From Actinomycetes bacterium (GTDB lineage Bacteria > Actinomycetota > Actinomycetes > Propionibacteriales > Propionibacteriaceae): a stretch of DNA of 44,321 nt. Below the pieces are notes generated by a model. The model had not been told where the DNA came from and searched no databases. It saw only the letters and a list, made by a program, of their open reading frames with translations. The stretch is from NCBI GenBank assembly GCA_021803025.1, contig JAJZQV010000016.1:1-44321 (forward strand), read 5' to 3'. The stretch's first letter is position 1. Each line of letters opens with the position of its first letter. This document shows positions 23,273-32,627 of this stretch, piece by piece. The position numbers were made by a program, and so were the translations under genes.

Positions 23273-25029
23273 CGACACCGGTGATCGGTCAGCTCACGAA
23301 CTCCGCAGCCTCCCGAACCCGGGCCGACACGATCGACGACCTCCTCGGCACGACGATCCGCTTCGATGGACCGGCCCACCAGTCGCTCCCCCAGGCCTGG
23401 GCGACGTGCGACCTCATCGTCAGCCACCTTGCGCTAGGTGCGACGACGCGCCTGATCGCGCCGCTGTTGGCGGACAAGAAGACCGACCCGGGAGTCGTCG
23501 TCATCGACGAAGCGGGCCGCTTCTGCATCCCCTTGGTGGGCGGCCACGCCGGAGGCGCCAACGACCTCGCCCGCCGGATCGCCGACGGCATCGGCGCAAC
23601 GCCAGTACTCACCACCGCCACCGACGCCCGGGACATCCCGGGCCTCGACACCCTCGGCTGGCCGACCTCGGGGGACCTGGCCGGCGTCACGCGGGCGATG
23701 CTCGACGGACGACCGGTCGAGATCGTACGCACCCAGCCCTGGCCGTTGCCGCCCCTGCCGCTCAACGTGGCCGAGCGCGGCGTGCAGCGGCTGGTGCGAC
23801 GGGGCATCCGCACGACCGTCCTGCCCCACGAGACGCCGGTCGCGCGGATCGTTATCAGCGACGCGGCGGCGACCGGCGCCACGGACGACCTGCCCACCGT
23901 TCTCCTCCACCCGCGCAGCCTCGTCGTCGGCGTGGGATGCAACCGCGGCACGCCCGCAGTGGCGATCGCCGCCCTGGTGGAGGCGACTCTTGCCGAGGCC
24001 GGCCTGGCGCGGGAGTCCGTCGTCACACTTGCCACCGTCGACGCCAAGGCCGACGAGCCCGGCCTACTGGAACTGGCGACATTGTGGAAGATCCCGCTGT
24101 GCACGTACGCAGCGGACGAGTTGGCTCGGTACGACGTGCCGAACCCGAGCGCGGCACCCGCGGCGGCGGTCGGAACGCCGAGCGTCGCGGAGGCTTCGGT
24201 TCTCGCGTGGGGCGCTGACCTGGTGGTGACCAAGCGAAAGTCTCCTGAGGTCACGTGCGCGATCGGACGCCGTGCCGCGAGAGGCAGGTTGACGATCGTA
24301 GGCCTCGGCCCCGGGGCGGAAGACCTGCTCACGCCGCGCGCACGGACCGCGCTCACATCGTCCGCGCTCGTGGTCGGCTACCGGCCGTACGTCGAGCAGA
24401 TCCGCCACCTGCTTCGTCCGGGAACCGAGGTGTACGTCTCCGCGATGGGCACCGAGGAGGAGCGCACCGCCTTCGCCATCGACGAGGCCCGCAAAGGCCG
24501 GGCGGTGGCGCTCGTCGCCGGCGGCGACCCGGCCATCTACGCGATGGCCTCACCCGCCCTCGAGCAGGGGACAGAGGGCATCGACGTCCAGGTCGTACCT
24601 GGCGTGACCGCCGAGCTGGCCGCCTCGGCCATTCTTGGCGCTCCCCTGGGACACGACCACGTCACGCTCTCGCTGTCCGACCTGCACACAGACTGGGCCG
24701 TGATCGAGCACCGTCTACACGCCGCTGCGGAGGGCGATTTCGTCGTGGCGCTTTACAACCCGCGCAGCCGCACGCGAGTGACTCAGCTCCCCCGAGCGAT
24801 CGAGATCCTGGGCGAGCACCGCCCGGGCTCCACGCCGGTCGCTGTCGTGACCGACGCCAGCCGTCCCGCGCAGAGCATCCAGGTAACGAGTCTGGAAGAC
24901 TTCGACCCGGCCACCGTCGACATGCATTCGATCGTGATCGTGGGCAGCTCCTCCACGCGGATGGTCCCCACGGGAGACGGAGACCAGTTCATGGTCACCC
25001 CCCGTGACTACCACTGGATGAACGCATGA
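23269..25029 (+). CDS. cbiG/cobJ: Fusion: cobalt-precorrin-5A hydrolase and precorrin-3B C17-methyltransferase
   Basis: The protein has 586 residues. Residues 1 to about 338 are CbiG, which opens the delta-lactone of cobalt-precorrin-5A: CDLIVSHLALGATTRLIAPL, PLVGGHAGGANDLARRIA, VVGVGCNRGTPA and WGADLVVTKRKSPEVTCAI. From about residue 340 it is CobJ/CbiH, the ring-contracting C17 methylase: VGLGPGAEDLLTPRA, VALVAGGDPAIYAMASPALE, VQVVPGVTAELAASAILGAP and VALYNPRSRTR. Such a CbiG-CbiH pairing is known from Propionibacterium. It overlaps cbiE (ATGA) and cbiX. Confidence 0.94.
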   Translation: MTTPVIGQLTNSAASRTRADTIDDLLGTTIRFDGPAHQSLPQAWATCDLIVSHLALGATTRLIAPLLADKKTDPGVVVIDEAGRFCIPLVGGHAGGANDLARRIADGIGATPVLTTATDARDIPGLDTLGWPTSGDLAGVTRAMLDGRPVEIVRTQPWPLPPLPLNVAERGVQRLVRRGIRTTVLPHETPVARIVISDAAATGATDDLPTVLLHPRSLVVGVGCNRGTPAVAIAALVEATLAEAGLARESVVTLATVDAKADEPGLLELATLWKIPLCTYAADELARYDVPNPSAAPAAAVGTPSVAEASVLAWGADLVVTKRKSPEVTCAIGRRAARGRLTIVGLGPGAEDLLTPRARTALTSSALVVGYRPYVEQIRHLLRPGTEVYVSAMGTEEERTAFAIDEARKGRAVALVAGGDPAIYAMASPALEQGTEGIDVQVVPGVTAELAASAILGAPLGHDHVTLSLSDLHTDWAVIEHRLHAAAEGDFVVALYNPRSRTRVTQLPRAIEILGEHRPGSTPVAVVTDASRPAQSIQVTSLEDFDPATVDMHSIVIVGSSSTRMVPTGDGDQFMVTPRDYHWMNA

Positions 25030-26273
25030 TCCCCCTCGTCATCGCCGGCCACGGAACACGCGTCCCTGAGGGTCAGGACGAGTGCCGACGGCTCGTGCAG
25101 CGAGTCGCGCGGCTGATGCCCGACGTGCGGGTGAGCGACGCGTACGTCGAGCTGATGACCCCGACCATCCCGGACGCCGTGGGCGAGGCCCTCGACGCTG
25201 GCGACGGCCACGCCATCGTCGTACCGCTGATGCTGGGAGCCGGTGGCCATGTGCTCGACGACATCCCAGACGGCATCCAGGCCGGCCGCGCACAAGCATC
25301 GCGGGCGGACGCGACCCTGACCTACACGGCTCACCTCGGCCCCGACCCACGGCTGCGGGCGGCGGTGCGACAGCGCATCGCGACCGCGTCTCAGCAGTGG
25401 GCTCCCGCGGAGACGGTGGTCGTCTTCCTCGGCCGCGGCTGCTCGGTCGCGGACGCCAACGCCGACCACGCGAGGCTCGGTCGGCTGCTGTTCGAGGAGG
25501 GCGGGTACGCGGACGTCGTCCCGGCATTCATCCAGGTCACACGACCGTCGCTGATCGAGGGCTTGGACCGTGCGTACGCCAACGGCGCACGCCAGGTCAT
25601 CGTCTCCCCGAACTTCCTCTTCCCGGGACGGCTCGAGCGCTGGATGCGCCGCGACGCCGACGCGTGGTTGGCCGAGCACCCCGACGCAGTGGTCCGGGTC
25701 GCCGACGTCATCGGCGACTGCGAGGAGCTGGCCGGCGTCGTGGTCGACCGGTACCGGGCAGCGCTGGCGGCCGCTTCGGGGTACGGAGCACCGGTCTATC
25801 TGGCCGGTCTCGACCTGAGCGGACGAAAGGTCCTCGTCGCGGGCGCGGGCCGGGTAGCCACTCGCAGGGTGCCGAACCTGCTCGCGGTGGGAGCGGACGT
25901 GGTCGTGGTCGCGCCTGAAGCCAGCACGGAGATCGCCGCCCTCGCCCAAGCAGCACGTCTTACCTGGCTGCGACGGGACGTGACGGCCGAGGACGCCGCC
26001 GGGGCCTGGTACATCCTGGCCGCGACCGATGTGCCGAACGTGAACGAGAAGCTCGCGACGGTCGCCCAGGAGGAGCGCATCTTCTGCGTCCGAGCTGACG
26101 AATCGCCCAGCGGTTCCGCCCGGACGCCGGCGACCGCGATGGTGGGCGGCCTCACGCTGGGTGTGATCGGAGACCGCGACCCCCGACTATCTGCTGTTGC
26201 CCGCAACACCGCGGCTGCGGCGATCGCCGGTCTGGTGAGCTCGTCGCCGGCAGCAGACCCTACGCAGCGCTAG
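25026..26273 (+). CDS. cbiX/sirC: Fusion: sirohydrochlorin cobaltochelatase and precorrin-2 dehydrogenase
   Basis: The protein has 415 residues. Two CbiX-like halves come first: LVIAGHGTRVPEGQDE with VVPLMLGAGGHVLDDIP (metal-binding His), then VVFLGRGCSVADANADHA with IVSPNFLFPGRLERWM (about 128-215). From about residue 258 an NAD-dependent precorrin-2 dehydrogenase follows: GRKVLVAGAGRVATRRV, LLAVGADVVVVAPE and WYILAATDVPNVNEKL. One polypeptide thus oxidises precorrin-2 to sirohydrochlorin and inserts cobalt, the hallmark of the early-cobalt route. Its 3' end overlaps that of the opposing cbiD by 14 bp. Confidence 0.94.
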   Translation: MIPLVIAGHGTRVPEGQDECRRLVQRVARLMPDVRVSDAYVELMTPTIPDAVGEALDAGDGHAIVVPLMLGAGGHVLDDIPDGIQAGRAQASRADATLTYTAHLGPDPRLRAAVRQRIATASQQWAPAETVVVFLGRGCSVADANADHARLGRLLFEEGGYADVVPAFIQVTRPSLIEGLDRAYANGARQVIVSPNFLFPGRLERWMRRDADAWLAEHPDAVVRVADVIGDCEELAGVVVDRYRAALAAASGYGAPVYLAGLDLSGRKVLVAGAGRVATRRVPNLLAVGADVVVVAPEASTEIAALAQAARLTWLRRDVTAEDAAGAWYILAATDVPNVNEKLATVAQEERIFCVRADESPSGSARTPATAMVGGLTLGVIGDRDPRLSAVARNTAAAAIAGLVSSSPAADPTQR

Positions 26274-27384
26274 GCCCGCTTCGTCCCAGGATCGCACCCG
26301 CGCGGTCGACGCAGATCACGTCGACCGCGACCGGTGCGCCGTCCAGGATGCGGAGGGCCTCCAGACGCGCGGCGTCCGCGATCGCGGCGCTCAGGTGGAC
26401 GCCATTCTGTTCGCAGAGCAAGACAGCCTCGAGGGCCGTCGAGGCTGCGAGGACGAGAGCTGCCAACGAGTCGTCTGCGCCGGCGTTCGTGGCCAGCCGT
26501 GCCAGGTGGTCAGTGTCGACGCGGGAGCGCGCGGAGTGCAGGTCGAGGTGTCCCGAGGCGAGCTTGGCGAACTTCGCCACGCCGCCCACCATGTGCAGAC
26601 GTGGCACCGGATGCTTCCTGAGATAGGTGAGTACGGCGCCCACGAAGTCGCCCATGTCGATGAGCGCCACGTCGGGCAGGCCCAGCGAGTCGCGCGCGAC
26701 CTGCTCAGAGGTGGACCCGGTGCAGGCCGCGACCTCCGAATGGCCGGTGGCCCGAGCGACGTCGATGCCACGCCTGATCGAGTCGATCCATGCCGAGCAG
26801 GAGTAGGGAACGACCACTCCGGTCGTACCGAGCACGGACAGTCCCCCGAGCACCCCGACTCGGGCGTTGAGCGTGCGGCCCGCCAGCAACTCGCCACCAT
26901 CGATGCCGACGGTCACGATGACGTCCGGATCGGGATCGGACCCTTGCAGTCCCGCGGCCGACCGGAGATTGGCCACGATCATCGCTCGCGGCATCGGGTT
27001 GATCGCCGGCTCGCCGACGGGCAGCGGCAGCCCCGGGAGGGTCACCGTCCCGACCCCCAGTCCCGCCTCGAAGCGCACTGCCGTGCCGGGAGCCCCCCGC
27101 CGGACCCGTACACGGATTACCGCTGCATGGGTCACGTCCGGGTCGTCGCCCGCATCCTTCGTCACGGAGGCCTCGGCCTCACCGTCGAGCATCCGCCAGG
27201 AGGTCAGGGCAAACTCAGGCCTGCGGCCCAACGGCAGATCGACCGGTACGGGGTCGGGGAATGAGCCCGTAAGTATCGCAGTCCAGGCTGCGCGCGCCGC
27301 GGCGCTGGCGCAGGCGCCGGTCGTCCACCCGGGCCTCAAGCCAGACCGGGCGAGCTGGCCCCGGCGGCCCCCCTGCTCAGTCAA
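26260..27384 (-). CDS. cbiD: Cobalt-precorrin-5B C1-methyltransferase
   Basis: CbiD methylates C1 with SAM in the anaerobic pathway. The 374-residue protein has LRPGWTTGACASAAARAAW near the N-terminus, AINPMPRAMI, VGIDGGELLAGRTLNARVGV, LGTTGVVVPYSCSAWIDSI and LIDMGDFVGAVLTYL. No ATG fits; TTG 27384 overlaps the cbiC stop by 8 bp and gives a sensible 15-residue lead to the conserved region. It is the last gene of the cobK-cbiT-cbiC-cbiD group. Confidence 0.92.
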   Translation of the reverse strand: MTEQGGRRGQLARSGLRPGWTTGACASAAARAAWTAILTGSFPDPVPVDLPLGRRPEFALTSWRMLDGEAEASVTKDAGDDPDVTHAAVIRVRVRRGAPGTAVRFEAGLGVGTVTLPGLPLPVGEPAINPMPRAMIVANLRSAAGLQGSDPDPDVIVTVGIDGGELLAGRTLNARVGVLGGLSVLGTTGVVVPYSCSAWIDSIRRGIDVARATGHSEVAACTGSTSEQVARDSLGLPDVALIDMGDFVGAVLTYLRKHPVPRLHMVGGVAKFAKLASGHLDLHSARSRVDTDHLARLATNAGADDSLAALVLAASTALEAVLLCEQNGVHLSAAIADAARLEALRILDGAPVAVDVICVDRAGAILGRSGPSAA

Positions 27385-28036
27385 CGGCGTCGTTCGTGGT
27401 CTCGGCTGTCGATGCCAGCGCATTGACAGCAGCCACGGTCACGGCCGATCCGCCCCGGCGTCCGGTCAGGGCGATGAGCTCGAGACCGTACGGGTTGTCG
27501 ACCAAGGCCTGCTTGGACTCGGCCGCCCCCACGAAGCCCACCGGGCAGCCGATGATTCCCGCCGGCCGGAGCCCGGTGTCGCGGATCACCTCAAGCAGAT
27601 GGAAGAGCGCGGTCGGCGCGTTCCCGATCGCGACCACCGCACCGTGTAACTTCGGTCTCCACAGTTCCACCGCGGCCGCCGATTTCGTGGTTCCCAGCTT
27701 CGCGGCCAGTTCGGCCAAGCCTGGCTCGCCGAGTCGACAGACCACCTCGTTGGCACGCGGCAGGCGCGACCGGATGATGCCGGTGGCGACCATGGTGGAG
27801 TCGCAGAGGATCGGCGCCCCCTCGCGAAGCGCGCGACGACAAGCTGCGACGACGCCCGGCGTCCAGCGCAGGTCGGCCACGATGTCGGTCTGCGCCGCTG
27901 CGTGGATCATTCGTACCGCGACGCGGGCGATGTCGTCGGACAGTCCCGTGAGCTCGGCCTCGCGGCGGATCGTCGCGAACGACTCGGCGTAGATGGCTGA
28001 GCCCTCGGTCAGGTACTCGTAAACCGGCTCGGGCAT
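27377..28036 (-). CDS. cbiC: Cobalt-precorrin-8 methylmutase
   Basis: The enzyme moves a methyl group from C11 to C12 to form cobyrinic acid. The 219-residue protein has VRMIHAAAQTDIVADLRW (catalytic His, about residue 43), ILCDSTMVATGI, VVAIGNAPTALFHLLEVI and GIIGCPVGFVGAAESK. AGGAGG lies eight bases before ATG 28036. The gap to cbiT is 47 bp. Confidence 0.95.
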   Translation of the reverse strand: MPEPVYEYLTEGSAIYAESFATIRREAELTGLSDDIARVAVRMIHAAAQTDIVADLRWTPGVVAACRRALREGAPILCDSTMVATGIIRSRLPRANEVVCRLGEPGLAELAAKLGTTKSAAAVELWRPKLHGAVVAIGNAPTALFHLLEVIRDTGLRPAGIIGCPVGFVGAAESKQALVDNPYGLELIALTGRRGGSAVTVAAVNALASTAETTNDAVD

Positions 28037-28083
28037 CCCTGCAACCTCCTGTGACGAACTGAGCTCAGCCTTTCACAGCCCCC

Positions 28084-28656
28084 TCAGGCCTTGACCCACG
28101 CCCACTGGACTACCGGACGCAGAGGACGCCACGACCAGAACCGCCCCAACGGCTCGGCGCTGTCGATGCTGATCCGGGACAGGGAGCCGCCCAGTACCCG
28201 GTGCAGATCAGTGAGCGTCCTCTCGGTCTCCAGGGTCACACCGTGCACGACCAGACGTCCGGACGTGCGCAGCGCCGCCATGCAGGCTTCCACGACCTCG
28301 GTGACCGCGCCGCCTCCGATGAACACGGCGTTGGGCCGCGCCAGGCCCGGGAACAGTCCTTCCGCGTCCCCCTGGACGATCTGCATAAGGCCGGGTGCGA
28401 GCCGGTCGACATTGCGACGGGCGCGTTCGGCACGGACCGGGTCACGTTCGATCCCGACCGCGTGCGCACCTGGTGCCGACCGCGCCCACTCGATGCCGAC
28501 CGCGCCCGAACCGGCGCCCACGTCCCAGAGAAGCTGATCCGGCAGGGGCCGCAGGTGTGCGAAAGCCGCGGCCCTCAGCAGCCGCTTCGTGATGAGTCCG
28601 TCATGCTCGAAAGTCTCGTCGGGAAGCCCCGGCGCGGGACCCAGCTCGTCAGTCAC
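28084..28656 (-). CDS. cbiT: Cobalt-precorrin-6B C15-methyltransferase (decarboxylating)
   Basis: This Rossmann-fold SAM methyltransferase of 190 residues corresponds to the C-terminal half of CobL. It decarboxylates and methylates at C15. It shows PGLPDETFEHDGLITKRLLR at the N-terminus, the SAM site LWDVGAGSGAVGIEWAR (about 43-59), VGIERDPVRAERA and VFIGGGAVTEV. The GTG start at 28656 lies 7 nt after TAGTGT with no ribosome-binding site, so a leaderless mRNA is likely. Confidence 0.94.
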   Translation of the reverse strand: MTDELGPAPGLPDETFEHDGLITKRLLRAAAFAHLRPLPDQLLWDVGAGSGAVGIEWARSAPGAHAVGIERDPVRAERARRNVDRLAPGLMQIVQGDAEGLFPGLARPNAVFIGGGAVTEVVEACMAALRTSGRLVVHGVTLETERTLTDLHRVLGGSLSRISIDSAEPLGRFWSWRPLRPVVQWAWVKA

Positions 28657-28716
28657 GAGCGTGACACTATCCAGCCGAGCCGCCGGGCTCTCGGTCCGCG
28701 TCGATGTGGCCCCCCG

Positions 28717-29484
28717 TCAAGCCGTGGGCCGGGTTCTGGCCGGGCGAAGAGCCTCGAGCCATTCCACGACGGCTGCCGTGCTGGCGACCTCGTCGATGCC
28801 TCGTGGGGGCGCCGGTCGGGCCACCATGAACACCGGGACCCCGAGGCGCGCCGCCGCGTCCAGCTTGGACGCCGCGGCGTGGCCGCCTGAGTCCTTGCTG
28901 ACGAGCGCCGAGATGCGCTCCGTACGGAGCATGGTCAGCTCGCTCTCGAGGTCGAATGGGCCTCGCTGAAGTCGCAGTTCCCACCCTGACCGTTCCAGCC
29001 ATCCGTCCGGAACCTCTGCCACGCGTGCCAGGACGAGGGGCAGGGCACGGTAGGCGTCAAGCGGTTGGCGTCCAACCGTCAGCAGGACACGACGCCGCTC
29101 CGATGCCCCGACCTCGGCCACCGCGGCAGCTGCTGCACGGTGGTCGGGGACCCAGGTCCACCCTCCGGCGTCGCCACGCTTTGCCCAGCTGGGCCGCGAC
29201 AGACGCACCAGCGGTGTCCCCGTGACGGTGCAGGCCCTGGACGCGTGCGTCGTCATCGTCGCCGCGAACGGGTGGGTCGCGTCGACGACGGCGTCGACGT
29301 TGTTGGCCCGCAGATACGCGGCGAGGCCCTCCACACCGCCGAACCCGGCGATGCGGTCGGCACCGCCGGTGCGGGCCTCTGCCGTCCTCCCTGCCACCGA
29401 CTCGACGAGGTCGATCCCGGTCGATGCCAGGGAGGCCGTCAGCTCGCGGCCCTCCGTTGTACCGCCCAGTAGGAGCACTCTCAC
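28717..29484 (-). CDS. cobK: Precorrin-6A / cobalt-precorrin-6A reductase
   Basis: The 255-residue NAD(P)H-dependent reductase (CbiJ in the anaerobic naming) begins VRVLLLGGTTEGREL. It contains DAVVDATHPFAATMTTHASR (about 60-79), VLLTVGRQPLDAY and SALVSKDSGGHAAASKLDAA, all typical. The GTG at 29484 is 7 nt after TAGGGT and lacks a ribosome-binding site; a second GTG two codons on is possible. Its promoter is only about 15 bp from that of the opposing riboswitch before cbiB. Confidence 0.94.
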   Translation of the reverse strand: MRVLLLGGTTEGRELTASLASTGIDLVESVAGRTAEARTGGADRIAGFGGVEGLAAYLRANNVDAVVDATHPFAATMTTHASRACTVTGTPLVRLSRPSWAKRGDAGGWTWVPDHRAAAAAVAEVGASERRRVLLTVGRQPLDAYRALPLVLARVAEVPDGWLERSGWELRLQRGPFDLESELTMLRTERISALVSKDSGGHAAASKLDAAARLGVPVFMVARPAPPRGIDEVASTAAVVEWLEALRPARTRPTA

Positions 29485-29524
29485 CCGACCGACCCTAGGA
29501 CTTTGGGCGCTGATATCGTGAGCA

Positions 29525-29625
29525 ACGCGCGAAGCAGCGAAGCCGGTGAGAACCCGGTGCTGTCCCGCAACGGTGATGGTCCCCTCTGTCGGGGGCCGAG
29601 CCCGGTCGCCTGCTCGACGCGCATC
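29525..29625 (+). promoter_or_regulatory. Cobalamin riboswitch upstream of cbiB
   Basis: GAAGCCGGTGAGAACCCGG (29538), CCCGCAACGGTGATGG (B12 box region) and CCGAGCCCGGTCGCC (about 29596) define it. TATCGT at 29514-29519 is a fitting -10. A GAAGGAC ribosome-binding site follows before the cbiB GTG. Its core differs by about one base over 40 from the riboswitch at 17.86 kb, so one is probably a duplicate of the other. Confidence 0.9.
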
Positions 29626-29653
29626 CTGGCCCTCGAACGCGAAGGACGTACGG

Positions 29654-30604
29654 GTGAGTCGGCTTCTCGGAATGACCCTGGGCGTGCTGGCTGACGCCGT
29701 CCTCGGCGACCCGAAGAGCCACCATCCCGTCGCCGGATTCGGAGCCGTGGCCTCCCGGATCGAACGGGCCCTGTACGCCGACTCCACAGCGCGGGGAGCC
29801 TGCTACACCGGCGTCACGATCGCCCTCGTGGCTGTGGTGGGTGTCACTGCGGAGCGCGCGTCGCGGCATCTCCCCTTCGCCCACACCCTTGTCACCGCGG
29901 CCGCGACCTGGGCCGCGCTCGGAGCACGGTCGCTCGTCAAGGAAGGCACCGTGATGGCCGACAGACTCGAGTCTGGGAACCTCGACGCCGCCCGCGCCCA
30001 GCTCCCGAACCTCTGCGGACGCCGGCCCGACGAGCTGGACCCGTCCGAGCTCGCCCGGGCCACGGTCGAGTCCCTCGCCGAGAACACGAACGATGCGGTG
30101 GTCTGCACCCTGTTCTGGGGGGCGGTCGCCGGCGTGCCGGGCATCCTCACCCATCGCGCTGTCAACACGCTCGACGCGATGGTCGGCCACCGCAACCCCC
30201 GCTATGCCCGGTTCGGGACGGCGTCGGCCCGGCTGGACGACGCCCTGGCCTGGCTGCCGGCACGGATGACCGGGGGCATGGCCTGCCTCATGGCCCCGCT
30301 GGCCGGCGGATCCACCTCTGGTGGTCTACGCGCCCTGCACCGGGACCACGCGAACCATCCGAGTCCCAACGGCGGCTGGTGTGAGTCCGCGTGGGCCGGC
30401 GCACTCCACGTCCGGCTTGGAGGCACAAACGTCTATGGGGACAGGACCGAGGTGCGCGGGACACTCGGCGATGCTGATGCTCCTCGCCCGGACGCCCAGG
30501 CCGTGCGACGGGCATCAGTCCTGGTCGCGTGGGTGACCGCGGCGGCTGCCACGCTGAGTGTTGTCGCCACCCTTCCCGCTGAGCTCAGGAGGGCAACCCT
30601 GTGA
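29654..30604 (+). CDS. cbiB: Adenosylcobinamide-phosphate synthase
   Basis: CbiB attaches (R)-1-amino-2-propanol phosphate to adenosylcobyrate in the membrane. The 316-residue protein has LADAVLGDPKSHHPVAGFG at the start, ATVESLAENTNDAVVCTLFW (about 136-155), RAVNTLDAMVGHRNPRYARFG and the end GGTNVYGDRTEVRGTLGD. Several hydrophobic helices lie between these. The GTG start at 29654 follows GAAGGAC. GTGA overlap with cobQ shows coupling. Confidence 0.94.
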   Translation: MSRLLGMTLGVLADAVLGDPKSHHPVAGFGAVASRIERALYADSTARGACYTGVTIALVAVVGVTAERASRHLPFAHTLVTAAATWAALGARSLVKEGTVMADRLESGNLDAARAQLPNLCGRRPDELDPSELARATVESLAENTNDAVVCTLFWGAVAGVPGILTHRAVNTLDAMVGHRNPRYARFGTASARLDDALAWLPARMTGGMACLMAPLAGGSTSGGLRALHRDHANHPSPNGGWCESAWAGALHVRLGGTNVYGDRTEVRGTLGDADAPRPDAQAVRRASVLVAWVTAAAATLSVVATLPAELRRATL

Positions 30605-32055
30605 CCGGCCTTCTCATCGCCGGCACATCCTCGGATGCCGGGAAGTCGTTGGTCGTCACCGGGCTCTGTCGAGCGCTGGTCCGACGCGGCATCGACGTCG
30701 CGCCCTTCAAGGCCCAGAACATGTCGAACAACTCGATGGTCTGCGCTGACGGCGCCGAGATCGGTCGCGCCCAGTATCTACAGGCTCGAGCAGCCAAGCT
30801 CGAACCCACCAGCGCCATGAACCCTGTCCTGCTGAAGCCCGGCACCGACCGTCGCGCCTTCGTCGTGCTGCGCGGACACCCGGGGGGGACGCTGGAGGCA
30901 GGAGAGTACGCAACGGGACGCCGTCACTTGGCCGAATCCGCCTACGCCGCCTACGACGAGCTGGCCGCTGCCCACGAGCTGGTGGTGGTGGAAGGTGCCG
31001 GGTCCCCGGCCGAGATCAACCTCCGCGGCGGCGACTACGTCAATCTCGGACTGGCCGAACGCTACGGTCTTCCGGCCGTAGTCGTGGGCGACATCGACCG
31101 CGGAGGCGTACTGGCGGCGCTGTTCGGAACGTGGGCGATCCTCGAGGGCGCCGACCGAGACCTTCTTGCGGGATATGTCATCAACAAGTTCCGTGGCGAC
31201 CAGACGATCCTCGACCCCGGGTTGGCGGAGCTGACGCGGCGTACCGGTCTGCCATGCTTCGGCGTTCTCCCGTGGCTCGAGGGCGTGTGGCTCGACGGTG
31301 AGGACGCTCTGCGCGTCGATCGCTGGGCCCCAGCGGCAGACGCGTCTCTGACGGTGGCAGTGGTGCGGCTCCCCCGGATCTCGAACTCGACCGACGTGGA
31401 CGCACTCGCCCACGAGACCGGCGTCCGAGTGCTCGTCACCACTGATCCGGAGGTATGCGAGGTGGCCGACCTTGTCGTCCTCCCGGGATCTCGCTCCACC
31501 GTCGAGGACCTCCAGTGGCTGCGCTCCCGGGGGCTCGATGACGTTCTCGCTCGGCGTCACGCGGCGGGACGTCCGGTGCTCGGGGTGTGCGGCGGGTTCC
31601 AGATGCTGGCCGAGTTCATCCATGATGACATCGAGTCCGACGCGGGTACGGTCAGCGGCCTCGGCCTGCTGCCCGTCGAGGTGACGTTCGACGCTGACAA
31701 GACCACCGCGCTCTCGACGCATGCCTGGGGTGATCTGCAGGTGCCAGGCTACGAGATCCACCACGGACGTCACCGGGTCACGGGAGAGGCTGTGTCCTTC
31801 CTCGACGGGTGCTCGGTGGGGACCTCCGCGGGAACCATGCTCCACGGCTGCCTCGAGGACGACGCCTTCCGACGTGCCTACCTCTCCGAGGTGGCAGCGG
31901 CCACCGGGAGCCCTTGGCGTCCGCGTCCCGCTGCCGTCGGGTACGGCGAAGCACGCGAGCGGATGATCGATACGCTCGCCGATGCGGTCGAGACCCACCT
32001 CGACGTGGACGCACTCCTCGCCTTGACGGGCCAGGGCAGGGCGGCGGGTCAGTGA
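30601..32055 (+). CDS. cobQ: Adenosylcobyric acid synthase (glutamine-hydrolysing)
   Basis: CobQ amidates four carboxyl side chains of the corrin. The 484-residue protein has the P-loop-like LIAGTSSDAGKS, APFKAQNMSNNS, VVEGAGSPAEINLR and VVGDIDRGGVLAALFGT in the synthetase half. The glutaminase half from about 250 has the Cys nucleophile in GVCGGFQMLAE (about 333) and the His in LHGCLEDDAFR. GTG 30601 overlaps the cbiB stop; its own stop overlaps the cobO start. Confidence 0.95.
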   Translation: MTGLLIAGTSSDAGKSLVVTGLCRALVRRGIDVAPFKAQNMSNNSMVCADGAEIGRAQYLQARAAKLEPTSAMNPVLLKPGTDRRAFVVLRGHPGGTLEAGEYATGRRHLAESAYAAYDELAAAHELVVVEGAGSPAEINLRGGDYVNLGLAERYGLPAVVVGDIDRGGVLAALFGTWAILEGADRDLLAGYVINKFRGDQTILDPGLAELTRRTGLPCFGVLPWLEGVWLDGEDALRVDRWAPAADASLTVAVVRLPRISNSTDVDALAHETGVRVLVTTDPEVCEVADLVVLPGSRSTVEDLQWLRSRGLDDVLARRHAAGRPVLGVCGGFQMLAEFIHDDIESDAGTVSGLGLLPVEVTFDADKTTALSTHAWGDLQVPGYEIHHGRHRVTGEAVSFLDGCSVGTSAGTMLHGCLEDDAFRRAYLSEVAAATGSPWRPRPAAVGYGEARERMIDTLADAVETHLDVDALLALTGQGRAAGQ

Positions 32056-32627
32056 GCGGTACCCGCGAGCTCCGACACGCGTCCCGCCTGATCGTCCACA
32101 CCGGGGAGGGCAAGGGCAAGTCGACGGCTGCCTTCGGGCTGGGCCTTCGCGCATGGGCGCAAGGGTGGTCGGTCGGGGTGTTCCAGTTCGTCAAGTCCGG
32201 CTCCTGGCGTCCCGGCGAACACGCCGCCTACACCGCGCTTGACGAGATCCACCGAACCACCGGCCAGGGTGGCCCCATCGAGTGGCTCACAATGGGCGCC
32301 GGCCGGACCGGTCTGCGGGCCACCCAGGATGTGGACCAGCAGGCCCTCTCGCGTGCCGGCTGGGCCCAGGTGGTGGACAGGCTCGCCGCCCAGACGCACC
32401 GCCTCTACATCCTCGATGAGCTCAACCACCCCCTCGCCAAAGGCTGGCTCGACCTCGATGAGGTCCTCGACGTCCTCACCATACGTGCCGGCGTCCAACA
32501 CGTTGTGGTCACCGGACGTGGCGCCCCCCAGCGTCTGATCGAGGCGGCCGACCTCGTCACGGACATGACCAAGGTCAAGCACCCCTTCGACAAGGGCGAA
32601 CGCGGGCAGGCGGGGATCGAATGGTGA
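32052..32627 (+). CDS. cobO: Corrinoid adenosyltransferase
   Basis: CobO (BtuR family) transfers the adenosyl group from ATP to cob(I)yrinic acid diamide or later corrinoids. The 191-residue protein has the P-loop HTGEGKGKSTAAFG (about 17-30), VFQFVKSG, LYILDELNHPLAKGW and VVVTGRGAPQRLIEAADL, and ends MTKVKHPFDKGERGQAGIEW, a strongly conserved tail. GTG 32052 overlaps the cobQ stop (GTGA). Confidence 0.95.
   Translation: MSGTRELRHASRLIVHTGEGKGKSTAAFGLGLRAWAQGWSVGVFQFVKSGSWRPGEHAAYTALDEIHRTTGQGGPIEWLTMGAGRTGLRATQDVDQQALSRAGWAQVVDRLAAQTHRLYILDELNHPLAKGWLDLDEVLDVLTIRAGVQHVVVTGRGAPQRLIEAADLVTDMTKVKHPFDKGERGQAGIEW

Noticed and set aside
28717-29787. Longer version of cobK starting at 29787
   Set aside because: The extra residues lie opposite the cbiB start and its riboswitch and do not resemble CobK, whose conserved N-terminus begins at 29484.
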